DNA from: an uncultured Sphingomonas sp.
Lineage (GTDB): Bacteria; Pseudomonadota; Alphaproteobacteria; Sphingomonadales; Sphingomonadaceae
Reading direction: 5' to 3'
Length of the DNA stretch: 64,000 bases
Assembly: GCA_913775315.1 (NCBI GenBank)
Contig: CAJYIX010000024.1
Coordinates: 1 to 64,000, forward strand
Each line of letters opens with the position of its first letter. Position 1 is the stretch's first letter. Shown here piece by piece: positions 16,688 to 24,959 of the stretch. The translations under genes were made by a program, and so were the position numbers. The notes under the pieces were generated by a model, which had not been told where the DNA came from, ran no database searches, and saw nothing but the letters and a program-made list of their open reading frames with translations.

Positions 16688-19504
16688 ATGATTTCGACAC
16701 GCTTGCGCGTGCGCCTGTTGCTGGGCGCCGCCGCTCTCACGCTGCCGATGCCCGCGATTGCCGGCCAGGTGATCGGCCGCGTCACCGACGCATCGGCCAC
16801 GCGGACGCTTGAGGGCGCGGAGGTCACGATCGTCGAGCTGGGCCGCAAGGTCGAGGTCGACCGCAACGGCGCCTTCCGCTTCGCCGACGTGCCCGCGGGC
16901 AGCTATACGCTGCGCGTCGCCTATGCCGGGATCGACCCGGTCGAGCAGGCGATCGCCGTAGATGCGTCGGGCGACCTCAGCCTGGAGGTGGCGGTGGGCC
17001 AGCCGGGCGACATCCTCGTCACCGGCCAGCGCGCCAATCTTGCCAGTTCGATCAGCCGCCAGCGCGCGGCCGATGGCGTGGAAAGCGTGCTGACGCGCGA
17101 TTCGATCGGACAGTTTCCCGACCAGAACGTCGCCGAATCGGTGCGCCGCGCGGTCGGCGTCAACGTGCTCAACGATCAGGGTGAGGGGCGCTTCGTCGCG
17201 GTCCGCGGCCTCGACCCCAGCCTGAACGCCGCCAGCCTCAACGGCGTGCGCGTCCCCGCGCCCGAGGCAGACACGCGCAGCGTCGCGCTCGACGTAGTAG
17301 CCAGCGAGCTGGTCGAATCGATCGAGATCAAGAAGTCGCTGACCCCCGACATGGACGCCGACACGATCGGCGCCTCGGTCGAGATCAAGACGACCAGCGC
17401 GTTCGACCGGGTGAAGCCGCTGCTCGCCGGTTCGCTGGAGGGATCGTATAACGATTATGTCGGGCAGGTGACGCCCAAGGGCAGCATCAACTTCTCCACC
17501 CGCGTCACCGACAATTTCGGCATTTCGGGCGGCGCCAGCTATTACCTGCGCAAGTTCGAGACCGACAATGTCGAGATGGACGGCTGGAGCACCGACGATG
17601 CCGGCAACGGCTTCGCCGACAGCGTAGAGTATCGCGATTACGACGTGCGACGCCTGCGCACCGGCGGCTCGCTGTCGTTCGATTTCCGGCCAAGCCCTAC
17701 GACGACGCTCTACGCCCGCGGCGTCTACAACCGCTTCTCCGACCAGGAGGACCGCCGCCGGCTGGTGATCGAGCTCGACGAGGATCCCGCGAGCTCGACC
17801 GCGACGGGGGCGACGTTCGATGCCGTCGACGGCCGCATCCGCGTCGAGCGCGACCTGAAGGATCGGTTCGAGGTCCAGACGATCCAGTCCTATACGGTGG
17901 GCGGCACGACCGAGACGGGACCGTGGCGCGTTCTCTACTCCGCCGCGTTCAGCCGTGCGCAGGAACTGGAACGCGGATCGATCGACCCGATCGTCTTCCG
18001 CCGTGATTTCGAGGGGGAGGAGGGCGACGACCTGACGATCGGCTTCGATTATTCCAACTATCTGCTGCCGCGCTACACCATCGGCGGTGCCGATGCCGCT
18101 GCGTTCGCCGATCCGGGCGCGTTCGAATTCGAGAGCTTCGACCGCACGACGCTCAGTGATTCGACCGACCGGGAGTGGACCGCGCGGCTCGACCTTGCCC
18201 GCAGTTTCGCGTTCGACGGCGGCACGTTCGAGGTGCAGGCGGGGGTCAAGGGCCGCTGGCGTAACAAGGCATACGACCTGAACGTCGATACCTTTGACGG
18301 TTTCGACGGCGACTTCACGCTTGCCGACGTGCTCGGCAGCCAGACCTATCGCCTTGCTGATCTGGGCCCCGTTGTTGCGAAGCGCGGCGAGCGCAGCTTC
18401 CTCGACACCAACGCGGCAGGGTTCGAGCGCGCCGACCTAGACAGCGATTTCGCCAGCGCGGCGGAGGACTACCGCGTCGATGAGGATATCTACTCGGCGT
18501 ATCTCCTCGGCAGGCTCCAGGCCGGGCCGCTGCGGCTGATCGGCGGGCTGCGCATGGAAGCGACCGAGAACGTCATCGAGGGCAACAGCGTCACCCTCGA
18601 CGGCGACGAGGAAACGGTCACCGTTACGCCGAACACGATCCGCCGCAGCTATACCGACTGGCTGCCGAGCGCCGTCGCGCGGTACGAGGTGGGCGACGAC
18701 CTGATCCTGCGTGCGGGCGTATTCAAGAGCCTGGTCCGCCCCGGCATCGGCCAGCTCGCCCCGCGCTTCGCGATCGAGCGTGACGGCGACGACCGGGAGG
18801 GGGCGTTCGGCAACCCGGACCTCAAGCCCTATCGCGCCTGGAACCTCGATGCCGGCGCCGAATGGTATTTCGCCAAGTCGAGCGTCCTGTCGGCGGGCGT
18901 CTTCTACAAGGACATCAAGGACTATATCGTCACCGTCACCTTCGAGGACGGCGATGCGCCCTACAACGGCGTCTATCGCGGCATCGCCTTTACCGAAGCG
19001 GATATCCCGCTCAACAGCGGCAAGGCCAAGATCAAGGGCGTCGAGATCGGCTATTCGCAGAGCTTCACGATGCTGCCCGGCCCGCTGAGCGGCTTGCTCG
19101 CCAGCGTGAACTACACCTTCACCGATGCCGACGGGCAGACGTTCGACGGCGATACCGGCGGCCTGCGCGACATTCCGCTGCCCGCCGCGTCGCGCCACAC
19201 GGTAAACGGCGTGCTGGGGTACGAGAAGGGACCGGTCAGCATCCGCCTGGCGGGCACCTATCGCGACAAGTATCTGGACGAGGTGAATGCCGTGGCCGAG
19301 GAGGATCGCTACGTCCGCGATCACTTCCAGCTCGACGCGAGCGCGCGCTTTCGCCTGAATAGGAACGTCCAGCTGTTCGGCGAGTGGGTGAACATCAACA
19401 ACGCCAAGTACGTCGCGTACCAGAACGGCCCGGTGTCGCGCCGGCTGCTTCAGTATGAGGAATATTCGTACACGCTGAAGTTCGGCGCGCGGGTGAATTT
19501 CTGA
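16688..19504 (+). CDS. TonB-dependent receptor coupled to phytase
   Basis: ATG 16688 follows a GGGGGGA Shine-Dalgarno and opens a signal peptide (MISTRLRVRLLLGAAALTLP); the in-frame open region upstream is not needed. Of 938 residues, about 25-105 form a carboxypeptidase-regulatory-like beta domain (GQVIGRVTDASATRTLEGAE), followed by the plug with ILVTGQRANLASSISRQRAA, and then a long barrel ending GARVNF. This layout matches the large TonB-Xanth-Caul receptor group of alphaproteobacteria. The stop overlaps the phytase ATG, so the two are one translational unit. Import of phytate or its metal or phosphate products is the natural inference from the partner gene. Confidence 0.92.
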   Translation: MISTRLRVRLLLGAAALTLPMPAIAGQVIGRVTDASATRTLEGAEVTIVELGRKVEVDRNGAFRFADVPAGSYTLRVAYAGIDPVEQAIAVDASGDLSLEVAVGQPGDILVTGQRANLASSISRQRAADGVESVLTRDSIGQFPDQNVAESVRRAVGVNVLNDQGEGRFVAVRGLDPSLNAASLNGVRVPAPEADTRSVALDVVASELVESIEIKKSLTPDMDADTIGASVEIKTTSAFDRVKPLLAGSLEGSYNDYVGQVTPKGSINFSTRVTDNFGISGGASYYLRKFETDNVEMDGWSTDDAGNGFADSVEYRDYDVRRLRTGGSLSFDFRPSPTTTLYARGVYNRFSDQEDRRRLVIELDEDPASSTATGATFDAVDGRIRVERDLKDRFEVQTIQSYTVGGTTETGPWRVLYSAAFSRAQELERGSIDPIVFRRDFEGEEGDDLTIGFDYSNYLLPRYTIGGADAAAFADPGAFEFESFDRTTLSDSTDREWTARLDLARSFAFDGGTFEVQAGVKGRWRNKAYDLNVDTFDGFDGDFTLADVLGSQTYRLADLGPVVAKRGERSFLDTNAAGFERADLDSDFASAAEDYRVDEDIYSAYLLGRLQAGPLRLIGGLRMEATENVIEGNSVTLDGDEETVTVTPNTIRRSYTDWLPSAVARYEVGDDLILRAGVFKSLVRPGIGQLAPRFAIERDGDDREGAFGNPDLKPYRAWNLDAGAEWYFAKSSVLSAGVFYKDIKDYIVTVTFEDGDAPYNGVYRGIAFTEADIPLNSGKAKIKGVEIGYSQSFTMLPGPLSGLLASVNYTFTDADGQTFDGDTGGLRDIPLPAASRHTVNGVLGYEKGPVSIRLAGTYRDKYLDEVNAVAEEDRYVRDHFQLDASARFRLNRNVQLFGEWVNINNAKYVAYQNGPVSRRLLQYEEYSYTLKFGARVNF

Positions 19505-20502
19505 TGCGCCCCGCCCTGATCCCCGCGCTGCTGCTTGCCGGCTGCGCCACGGTGCCGCCGCCGCCCACGACGCTCGCCGAAAGCGTCACCGCGCGTGGCG
19601 AGACCGAGCCTGTCGGAACCGCCGCCGTCGATGCCGCGGACGACCCGGCGATCTGGCGCAATGCGGGCAACCCCGCCGCCAGCCTGATCGTCGCGACGGA
19701 CAAGAAGTCGGGCCTGTGGGTCTATGGCCTCGACGGCAAACGGCGGGACTTCGTGCAGGCTGGGCGCGTCAACAATGTCGACCTGCGTGAGGTGGGCGGG
19801 CGGATCGTCGTTGCTGCCTCAGACCGGGGCGATGTCGCCAATGCGAAGATCGCGCTGTTCACGCTCGACGGTCGGAGTGGCAAGCTCGTCGCGGCTGGTC
19901 AGCACCCGGCGGGCGCGGGCGAGGCCTATGGCCTGTGCCTCGGCGTGATCGACGCGCGCCTCTATGCTTTCGTCGTCATCAAGGACGGGACAGTCCGACA
20001 GGTCGATCTGGAAAGCGGCGCAACCGTCCGCACGATGACACTCGCCACCCAGTCGGAGGGCTGTGTCGTCGACGATCGCACCGCCACGCTCTACGTCGCC
20101 GAGGAGGATGTCGGCATCTGGCGCTTCGATGCCCGGCCGGGCGGCAGCATCGCGCCGGCTTCGGTCGCGAAGGTCGATGGCCGGCACCTCGTAGCGGATG
20201 TCGAGGGGCTGGCGATCGCCGCGGTCGGCGCCGATGCCGGCTGGCTGGTCGCATCGAGCCAGGGGGACAACGCCTATCAGCTCTTCCGCTTGCCGGATCT
20301 TTCACCGGCCGGCCGGTTTCGCGTCGTCGGTGGCCGATACGGGGCGACCAGCGAAACCGATGGGATCGAGGTCGTCCTCGGCGATTTCGGCCCCGGCTTC
20401 CCGGGCGGACTGATGGTGGTGCAGGACGGCGACAACGCACCGGCCGCGCAGAATTTCAAGCTCGTGGCATGGGACGACGTGCGCGCGGCCCTCGGCCTTT
20501 GA
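19504..20502 (+). CDS. Beta-propeller phytase, lipoprotein
   Basis: 332 residues; its ATG overlaps the receptor stop (TGATG). The N terminus LLLAGCATVPP has a lipobox with Cys14, so the enzyme is lipid-anchored. The two phytase signatures are present: DAADDPAIW at 43-51 and NNVDLR at 90-95, which supply calcium and phosphate ligands in this family. The rest shows propeller blades and the ETDGIEV motif near the C terminus. It should release phosphate from phytate in a calcium-dependent way at the cell surface or in the periplasm. Receptor-phytase pairs are known from Caulobacter and other alphaproteobacteria. Confidence 0.93.
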   Translation: MRPALIPALLLAGCATVPPPPTTLAESVTARGETEPVGTAAVDAADDPAIWRNAGNPAASLIVATDKKSGLWVYGLDGKRRDFVQAGRVNNVDLREVGGRIVVAASDRGDVANAKIALFTLDGRSGKLVAAGQHPAGAGEAYGLCLGVIDARLYAFVVIKDGTVRQVDLESGATVRTMTLATQSEGCVVDDRTATLYVAEEDVGIWRFDARPGGSIAPASVAKVDGRHLVADVEGLAIAAVGADAGWLVASSQGDNAYQLFRLPDLSPAGRFRVVGGRYGATSETDGIEVVLGDFGPGFPGGLMVVQDGDNAPAAQNFKLVAWDDVRAALGL

Positions 20503-20578
20503 CGCTTCGGGGGTGGGCCGGCAGGGGGCTGATCCAAGCCAAATCCCGGGCGGGTAGGAACTGGAGCGGCCTCGCTGC

Positions 20579-20965
20579 TCACCCATGCGATCGATCATAT
20601 TCGGCCACGGCCGATGCGATCGCCTGCTCCTGGGCCAACGCCCATGCGCAAAACGCCTCGAAGGGCTCTCGGAGCGAGTGGCCGAGCGGCGTGATTGCAT
20701 AGACGACGCCGATCGGGGTCGTCGGGATCACCGTGCGGGTGACCAGGCCATGGCGCTCGAGACGTTTCAGTGCGTCTGCGAGCGACTTGTGCGTGATCGT
20801 GCCCAGCCGCCGTTTGATTTCGTTGAATCTCGCCGGCTGGGGACAGAGGACAGTCAGGATCATGATCGTCCACTTGTCCGCAATTTTTTCGAGGACCGGG
20901 CGGATGCGGGGTACGTCCAGCACTGCCGCATCCGACAGCGCCTGTAGATCGGTATCGCGGGCCAT
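20579..20965 (-). CDS. HxlR-family transcriptional regulator
   Basis: 128 residues from ATG 20965. The winged-helix HxlR pattern is clear: KIADKWTIMILTVLCPQPAR, FNEIKRRLGTITHKSLADAL and the wing RLERHGLVTRTVIPTTPIGV, then YAITPLGHSLREPFEAFCAW. The usual N-terminal HxlR Cys is absent. It is divergent from an SDR gene 82 nt away, with a clean inverted repeat between them, so it most likely represses that SDR and itself. Inducer unknown. Confidence 0.9.
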   Translation of the reverse strand: MARDTDLQALSDAAVLDVPRIRPVLEKIADKWTIMILTVLCPQPARFNEIKRRLGTITHKSLADALKRLERHGLVTRTVIPTTPIGVVYAITPLGHSLREPFEAFCAWALAQEQAIASAVAEYDRSHG

Positions 20966-20996
20966 ATCTACGCTACTCCAGGTGCGTTCTTGATAG

Positions 20997-21017
20997 CAGA
21001 TATCCATCCTATATCTG
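20997..21017. promoter_or_regulatory. HxlR operator candidate
   Basis: Perfect inverted repeat CAGATAT-CCATCCT-ATATCTG in the 82-nt gap between the divergent regulator and SDR genes. Position and symmetry fit HxlR binding sites. Confidence 0.65.
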
Positions 21018-21047
21018 GTTTCCCTTCTTGAACGGAAGGGTGACCAG

Positions 21048-21779
21048 ATGATCGCAATGACAGGCAAGATCGCGCTTGTGGTGGGCGGCGCGAAGGGGAT
21101 CGGTTTTGCTACGGCGCGAAGCCTTGCCGATGCAGGGGCAACGGTCGTGCTCACAGGTCGAGGGGCGCAAGAAGTCGTGGCGGCAGCCGAGGGAATCGGC
21201 GCAAGCGCGCACGGTATCGTCGCCGATGCCGCCGACCAAGCCGACCTCGAACGGGTGATCGCGGAGGTGTCCGGGCGACACGGGCGTGTCGATGCCCTCG
21301 TCCTGAATGCCGGGCTTTCCGAGCCGGCGACGATCGCAGACGCGACGGGCGAGCACTTCGATCGGCACTTCGCCGTCAACGTACGCGGCGCCTTGTTCGC
21401 GATGACGGCAGCTCTTCCCGTCCTGAGCGACGGCGGTTCGGTGGTGCTGGTGGGTTCGATCGCCGACGTCATGGGCGTGACGCCGTTCAGCACGTATGCC
21501 GCGACCAAGGCGGCGCTGCGGTCCTATGCCCGTAGCTGGGCGGCCGAGCTGGCGCCGCGCGGCATCCGCGTCAACGTCGTCGCACCGGGGCCGACCGATA
21601 CCGACATGATGGCTGCAGTGTCAGAGGAGGTGCGGCAGAAGCTGATCGCGCCCATTCCGCTCGCCAGAATGGCTCGAGCGGACGAGGTCGCGTCGGCGGC
21701 GGTGTTCCTCCTGAGCGACGGCGCCAGCTTCATTACCGGCGCCGAACTCTGCGTCGATGGCGGCATGCGGCAGGTCTAG
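21048..21779 (+). CDS. Short-chain dehydrogenase/reductase (SDR)
   Basis: 243 residues, a classical SDR. The N-terminal cofactor motif is VVGGAKGIGFATARSLADAG, the structural motif is VLNAGLS, and the catalytic Ser-Tyr-Lys set lies in GSIADVMGVTPFSTYAATKA. The C-terminal SFITGAELCVDGGMRQV is standard. TGRG after the second strand suggests NADP(H) preference. It is the only target gene in the divergent HxlR module, so the pair likely handles a reactive carbonyl or quinone-type compound. Substrate unknown. Confidence 0.9.
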   Translation: MIAMTGKIALVVGGAKGIGFATARSLADAGATVVLTGRGAQEVVAAAEGIGASAHGIVADAADQADLERVIAEVSGRHGRVDALVLNAGLSEPATIADATGEHFDRHFAVNVRGALFAMTAALPVLSDGGSVVLVGSIADVMGVTPFSTYAATKAALRSYARSWAAELAPRGIRVNVVAPGPTDTDMMAAVSEEVRQKLIAPIPLARMARADEVASAAVFLLSDGASFITGAELCVDGGMRQV

Positions 21780-21834
21780 AACGAGTATCGGGGGTCGGCT
21801 GAAGCGCCGGCCCCCTCCACAACCCTTAAGCGGA

Positions 21835-22679
21835 TCACAGGAACCGGTCGCGATGCTCCGCTGCCCAAGTCGCGAATGGCTTGGGCGCGCGGCCGGTGAT
21901 CCGGCGCACCTCGTGCGTCACCGCAATGTCGTGCCCCTTGGCGACGACGTCGGCATATTGCGCGACGAGGCCGCGCCGCAGCCACCGGTCGACGCCGGCG
22001 AGCCGCATCGAGGCGCGATAGAGCGGCGTCGGCAGGTCGAGGTAGCGGACCGGCTTGCCGCGCGCCGCGGTGAGCGCGGCGGCGATCTGCTTCATCGTCA
22101 GCGCCTCCGGGCCTGTCAGGTGATAGGTCGCCGCATCGTGCCCGTCCTCCAGCAGCACGCATGCCGCCACCGCCGCCACGTCGGCGGCATCGATGAAGGC
22201 CGCGTTGCCGCGCCCCGCCGCGATCGGCAGCGTGCCCTTTCGGATCGGCCGGTCGAGCTTTTCGAGATGCTGGTAGAAGGCGGAGGCGCGCAGGATCGTC
22301 CAGCGAAGCCCCGATCGATGCCGCCGATCGCATGCGCCTTTGCCCAGGGAACCGGCGAGGCGATGTTCGCGTCACCGGCGGAGATTTTGACGACCCGCGA
22401 CAGCCCCGCCCAGGTGGCCGCGCCGAGCGCATTGGCCTCCAACTCGGTCTGGTTCTGGAGGGGCGGGGGCAGCAGGAACAGCGTGTCGCAGCCCGCCATC
22501 GCGGCGGCGAGCGTTTCGGGATCGGCAAGGTCGCCGGTCACCGGCTCATGCCCCAGCGCGCGCAGGCGGTCCCCGTCCGCTGCCTTGCGCACCAGCGCCC
22601 GTGCCGGGATCCCGCGTTCGCCAAGGATGCGTGCGAGATGGCCACCGATGCTGCCGGTGGCGCCGGTAAGAAAGATCAT
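21835..22679 (-). pseudogene. NmrA-type NAD(P)-binding oxidoreductase broken by a 1-nt frameshift
   Basis: The gene starts at ATG 22679 (MIFLTGATGSIGGHLARILG, a Rossmann motif) and reads normally to about AHAIGGID. There the frame shifts at about 22314-22315. In the alternative frame the protein continues with SGLRWTILRASAFYQHLEKL and then FIDAADVAAVAACVLLEDGH, ending GRAPKPFATWAAEHRDRFL at the stop at 21835. One base appears to be missing: GA-TCG where GAN-TCG would restore the reading frame. Rejoined, the protein is about 281 residues, normal for the family. Its start overlaps the MarR stop (ATGA). The intact downstream half suggests a very recent mutation or a sequence error. Confidence 0.85.
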
Positions 22680-23173
22680 GCGGCTTCTCCTTGCTGATCG
22701 GCGTCGGCCGATGCCTGTTCGAGGATGGCGTTCATATCGCTGAGCACGCGCATGGCGTCGGCGATCCGCGCGTCGCCGATTTCGTCGGCAATGCGCGCGG
22801 ACAGGGGGTGATGGCGCCGTTCGACCTGCGCCAGCGTCGCTTCCCCCGCCGGGGTCAGCATCGCGAGCGCCGAGCGTCGATGGCGCGGGTTCGGCACCCG
22901 CGTGACCAGGTCACGCTCGATGAGCAGGTCGATATTGCGCTGCACCGACTGGCGGGTGAGGCCCATGCGCCGCGCGATTTCGGGCACCGACAGCGGCGTT
23001 TCGGCAAAGCCGAGCGCGCCGAGCACCTGCCACAGCGCGCTGGTGATCCCGAGAGGATGGGTCAGGCGGTTGCCCGTCTCGATCAGGTTTCCGTTTGCGG
23101 CGAACACCGCGACGATCAGGTCGCGCACCCCAATCACGCGGTCGAAATGGGCTTCGGACAATTCGTCAGTCAT
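22676..23173 (-). CDS. MarR-family transcriptional regulator
   Basis: 165 residues from ATG 23173 (MTDELSEAHFDRVIGVRDLI). The winged HTH is clear: ITSALWQVLGALGFAETPLS, VPEIARRMGLTRQSVQRNID and the wing LVTRVPNPRHRRSALAMLTP. It is divergent from a catalase-like gene, with a strong palindrome between them. It is translationally coupled (ATGA) to the frameshifted NmrA gene downstream. It likely represses both sides and responds to an oxidant or phenolic compound; the ligand is not readable. Confidence 0.9.
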   Translation of the reverse strand: MTDELSEAHFDRVIGVRDLIVAVFAANGNLIETGNRLTHPLGITSALWQVLGALGFAETPLSVPEIARRMGLTRQSVQRNIDLLIERDLVTRVPNPRHRRSALAMLTPAGEATLAQVERRHHPLSARIADEIGDARIADAMRVLSDMNAILEQASADADQQGEAA

Positions 23174-23175
23174 AC

Positions 23176-23208
23176 GGGAACAATGACAGCAGACTGTCAA
23201 TTGTTCCC
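23176..23208. promoter_or_regulatory. MarR operator palindrome
   Basis: Half-sites GGGAACAATGACAG and CTGTCAATTGTTCCC face each other across CAGA; apart from one extra base the symmetry is perfect. It sits directly upstream of marR and 41 nt from the catalase-like start, so one bound dimer or tetramer could block both promoters. Confidence 0.75.
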
Positions 23209-23248
23209 GTATCCGCAAACGGCGGATCAAATTTCGAAGGACCGCCGC

Positions 23249-24334
23249 ATGCCTGCCTATGTCCGATACGACGCATCGATCGAGCAGCCACTGGCGGACG
23301 AGCCCGCGTTGATGCGCGAGCTTGAGAGGATGATGGTCGATCTCGCGCGACTGGTTCGGAAAAAGCACGGCCACGCCTTTCACGGGACCCATGCCAAGCT
23401 GACGGGCCTTGCGACCGGCACGTTCGAGATATTGCCCGACCTTGCACCCGAACTGGCGCAGGGACTGTTCGCGGGGCCCCGGCGATACGACGCCGTCGTG
23501 CGGCTCGCGCCCGGTGCGCCCGAGCCGCTGACCGACCAGGCATCGGGCCAGCGCGGCCTGTCGATCAAGGTGATGGGGGTCGAGGGCGAGCGCCTTTCCG
23601 GTTTCGGGGAGACTGCATCGCAGGACTGGGTGCTGGGCCTCGACCCCGCCTTCACCGCTGCGACCGCGCGCGATTTCCTGCGCACGTTCCGCCGTACCGG
23701 CGCTCGATCACCGCATCTGCCCGAGCCTGCGATCCTCGCCCTGTCGCGCGCGGCGCGCGGGGTGGAGGCAGCGCTGGAGGCCGTCGGTACCACCGCGCCC
23801 AATCTCAAATTCTTCGGCCGTCCGCCCGCGCACCCCTTTACCGAGCGCTTCTATACCCAAGCCGCGGTGCAGTTCGGCGATCATGTCGCCAAGCTGGCGG
23901 CGATCCCCGCCGACGATACACTGGCGGCGGTGGCGGGGGTCGCGCCGCCGGGATCAGAGCGCGATGCCTTCCGCCAAGCCGCCGTTGCATTCCTGGCCGA
24001 CCGGCCGGTCGTCTATGATATCAAGGTGCAGCTTTGCACCGACATCGCCGCGATGCCTGTCGAGGACGCATCGGTCGCATGGGACGAGGGTGCGAGCCCT
24101 TATCGCACGGTCGCACGCCTGACCCTGCACCCGCAGGTCGCCTGGACACCGACACGCGCTCTCTATGACGATCGGCTCGCATTCAATCCGGGGCACGCGC
24201 TCCTTGCCCACCGGCCGCTCGGCTCGATCATGCGTGCGCGGATGCAGGCCTATCGGGCGACGCAGCGGTTCCGGCTGGCCGCGAACCGGCTGACGTCGGC
24301 AGAGCCACGATGTTCGCTCGACGTTCCAGCGTGA
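23249..24334 (+). CDS. Catalase-superfamily heme protein, y4iL-like
   Basis: 361 residues from ATG 23249 behind GAAGGA. The sequence follows the small catalase-related y4iL-like group: FHGTHAKLTGLATGTFEILP, where His lies in the position of the catalase distal His region, then VRLAPGAP and GLSIKVMGVEGERL, the fold core, and a late FNPGHALLAHRPLGSIMRAR. It is shorter than a true catalase (about 480 or more), so hydrogen peroxide dismutation should not be assumed; fatty-acid hydroperoxide or peroxidase activity is possible. It is controlled, by inference, by the divergent MarR through the palindrome at 23176-23208. Confidence 0.82.
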   Translation: MPAYVRYDASIEQPLADEPALMRELERMMVDLARLVRKKHGHAFHGTHAKLTGLATGTFEILPDLAPELAQGLFAGPRRYDAVVRLAPGAPEPLTDQASGQRGLSIKVMGVEGERLSGFGETASQDWVLGLDPAFTAATARDFLRTFRRTGARSPHLPEPAILALSRAARGVEAALEAVGTTAPNLKFFGRPPAHPFTERFYTQAAVQFGDHVAKLAAIPADDTLAAVAGVAPPGSERDAFRQAAVAFLADRPVVYDIKVQLCTDIAAMPVEDASVAWDEGASPYRTVARLTLHPQVAWTPTRALYDDRLAFNPGHALLAHRPLGSIMRARMQAYRATQRFRLAANRLTSAEPRCSLDVPA

Positions 24335-24823
24335 CAGCGACTGTTGCCGACGCGGCATGCGTTACCCGCAGGTACGGCCTTCAGGAAATCACGGGGTGCA
24401 GACCTCCATCAGGTCGACGCCGCGCACTAGCGCTGAATCACGGTTGGAAAACGATGATCCTGACGACCTACACACGCATGTTCGCTGACGATTCTGCTGA
24501 TGGCGATCGGTGTGGTTCGGTATCGCGGCTGATCCTCTGCGCATGCCTTGTCGTATGCGTCCGCGGCATTGGACGCCTTGCTCGTATTCGCCGTTGGCGA
24601 GGGCGAAGCGGTTCTCCGCCTCGCCCGTACCGAACGACATCTTGTAGAAGTCACCGCAGGCGAACGACGGTCGAAGCGCCTCAGGGATCTTGCGCCCGAT
24701 ATGGATCAAGCTGCCGCGCTGATCCTGTCACAGCCCTTTGATCTTCGTCACCCGTTCGCCCGCGGCGTACCCGGCAAGACGTAAACAGTCAGAAAACCGC
24801 CAAAACCGTATCTTAGACGGCGA
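24335..24823. other. 489-nt stretch without a convincing gene, next to the tRNA-Glu 3' end
   Basis: GC is visibly lower than in the neighbours and no frame has credible start, Shine-Dalgarno and composition together. On the minus strand, short protein-like patches occur in different frames (for example YAAGERVTKIKGL before a stop near 24737, and FGTGEAENRFALANGEYEQG near 24610), as expected of a decayed gene. It abuts the tRNA 3' end, a common integration target, but no integrase or direct repeat was found. Confidence 0.45.
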
Positions 24824-24898
24824 TGGTGACCCCTACGGGAATCGAACCCGTGCTTCAGCCGTGAAAGGGCCGCGTCCTAACCGCTAGACGAAGGGGCC
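24824..24898 (-). tRNA. tRNA-Glu (anticodon TTC)
   Basis: The minus strand folds as a standard tRNA: acceptor GGCCCCT pairs with AGGGGTC (one G-U), D-arm region TCGTCTAGCGGTTAGGACG, anticodon loop CTTTCAC with anticodon TTC, and T arm ACGGGTTCGATTCCCGT. The sequence closely follows bacterial tRNA-Glu. The discriminator A and the 3' CCA are encoded (24824-24827). Confidence 0.97.
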
Positions 24899-24959
24899 GT
24901 GAGGCAGGCCGCGCGGATAGGGGAGGGCGGCGCGGCGGTCAAGCCCGTTTGGCGGGAAA

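Noticed and set aside
24548-24784. 78-codon plus-strand frame near tRNA-Glu
   Set aside because: No Shine-Dalgarno, mixed composition, and protein-like patches on the opposite strand in other frames; treated as decayed sequence.
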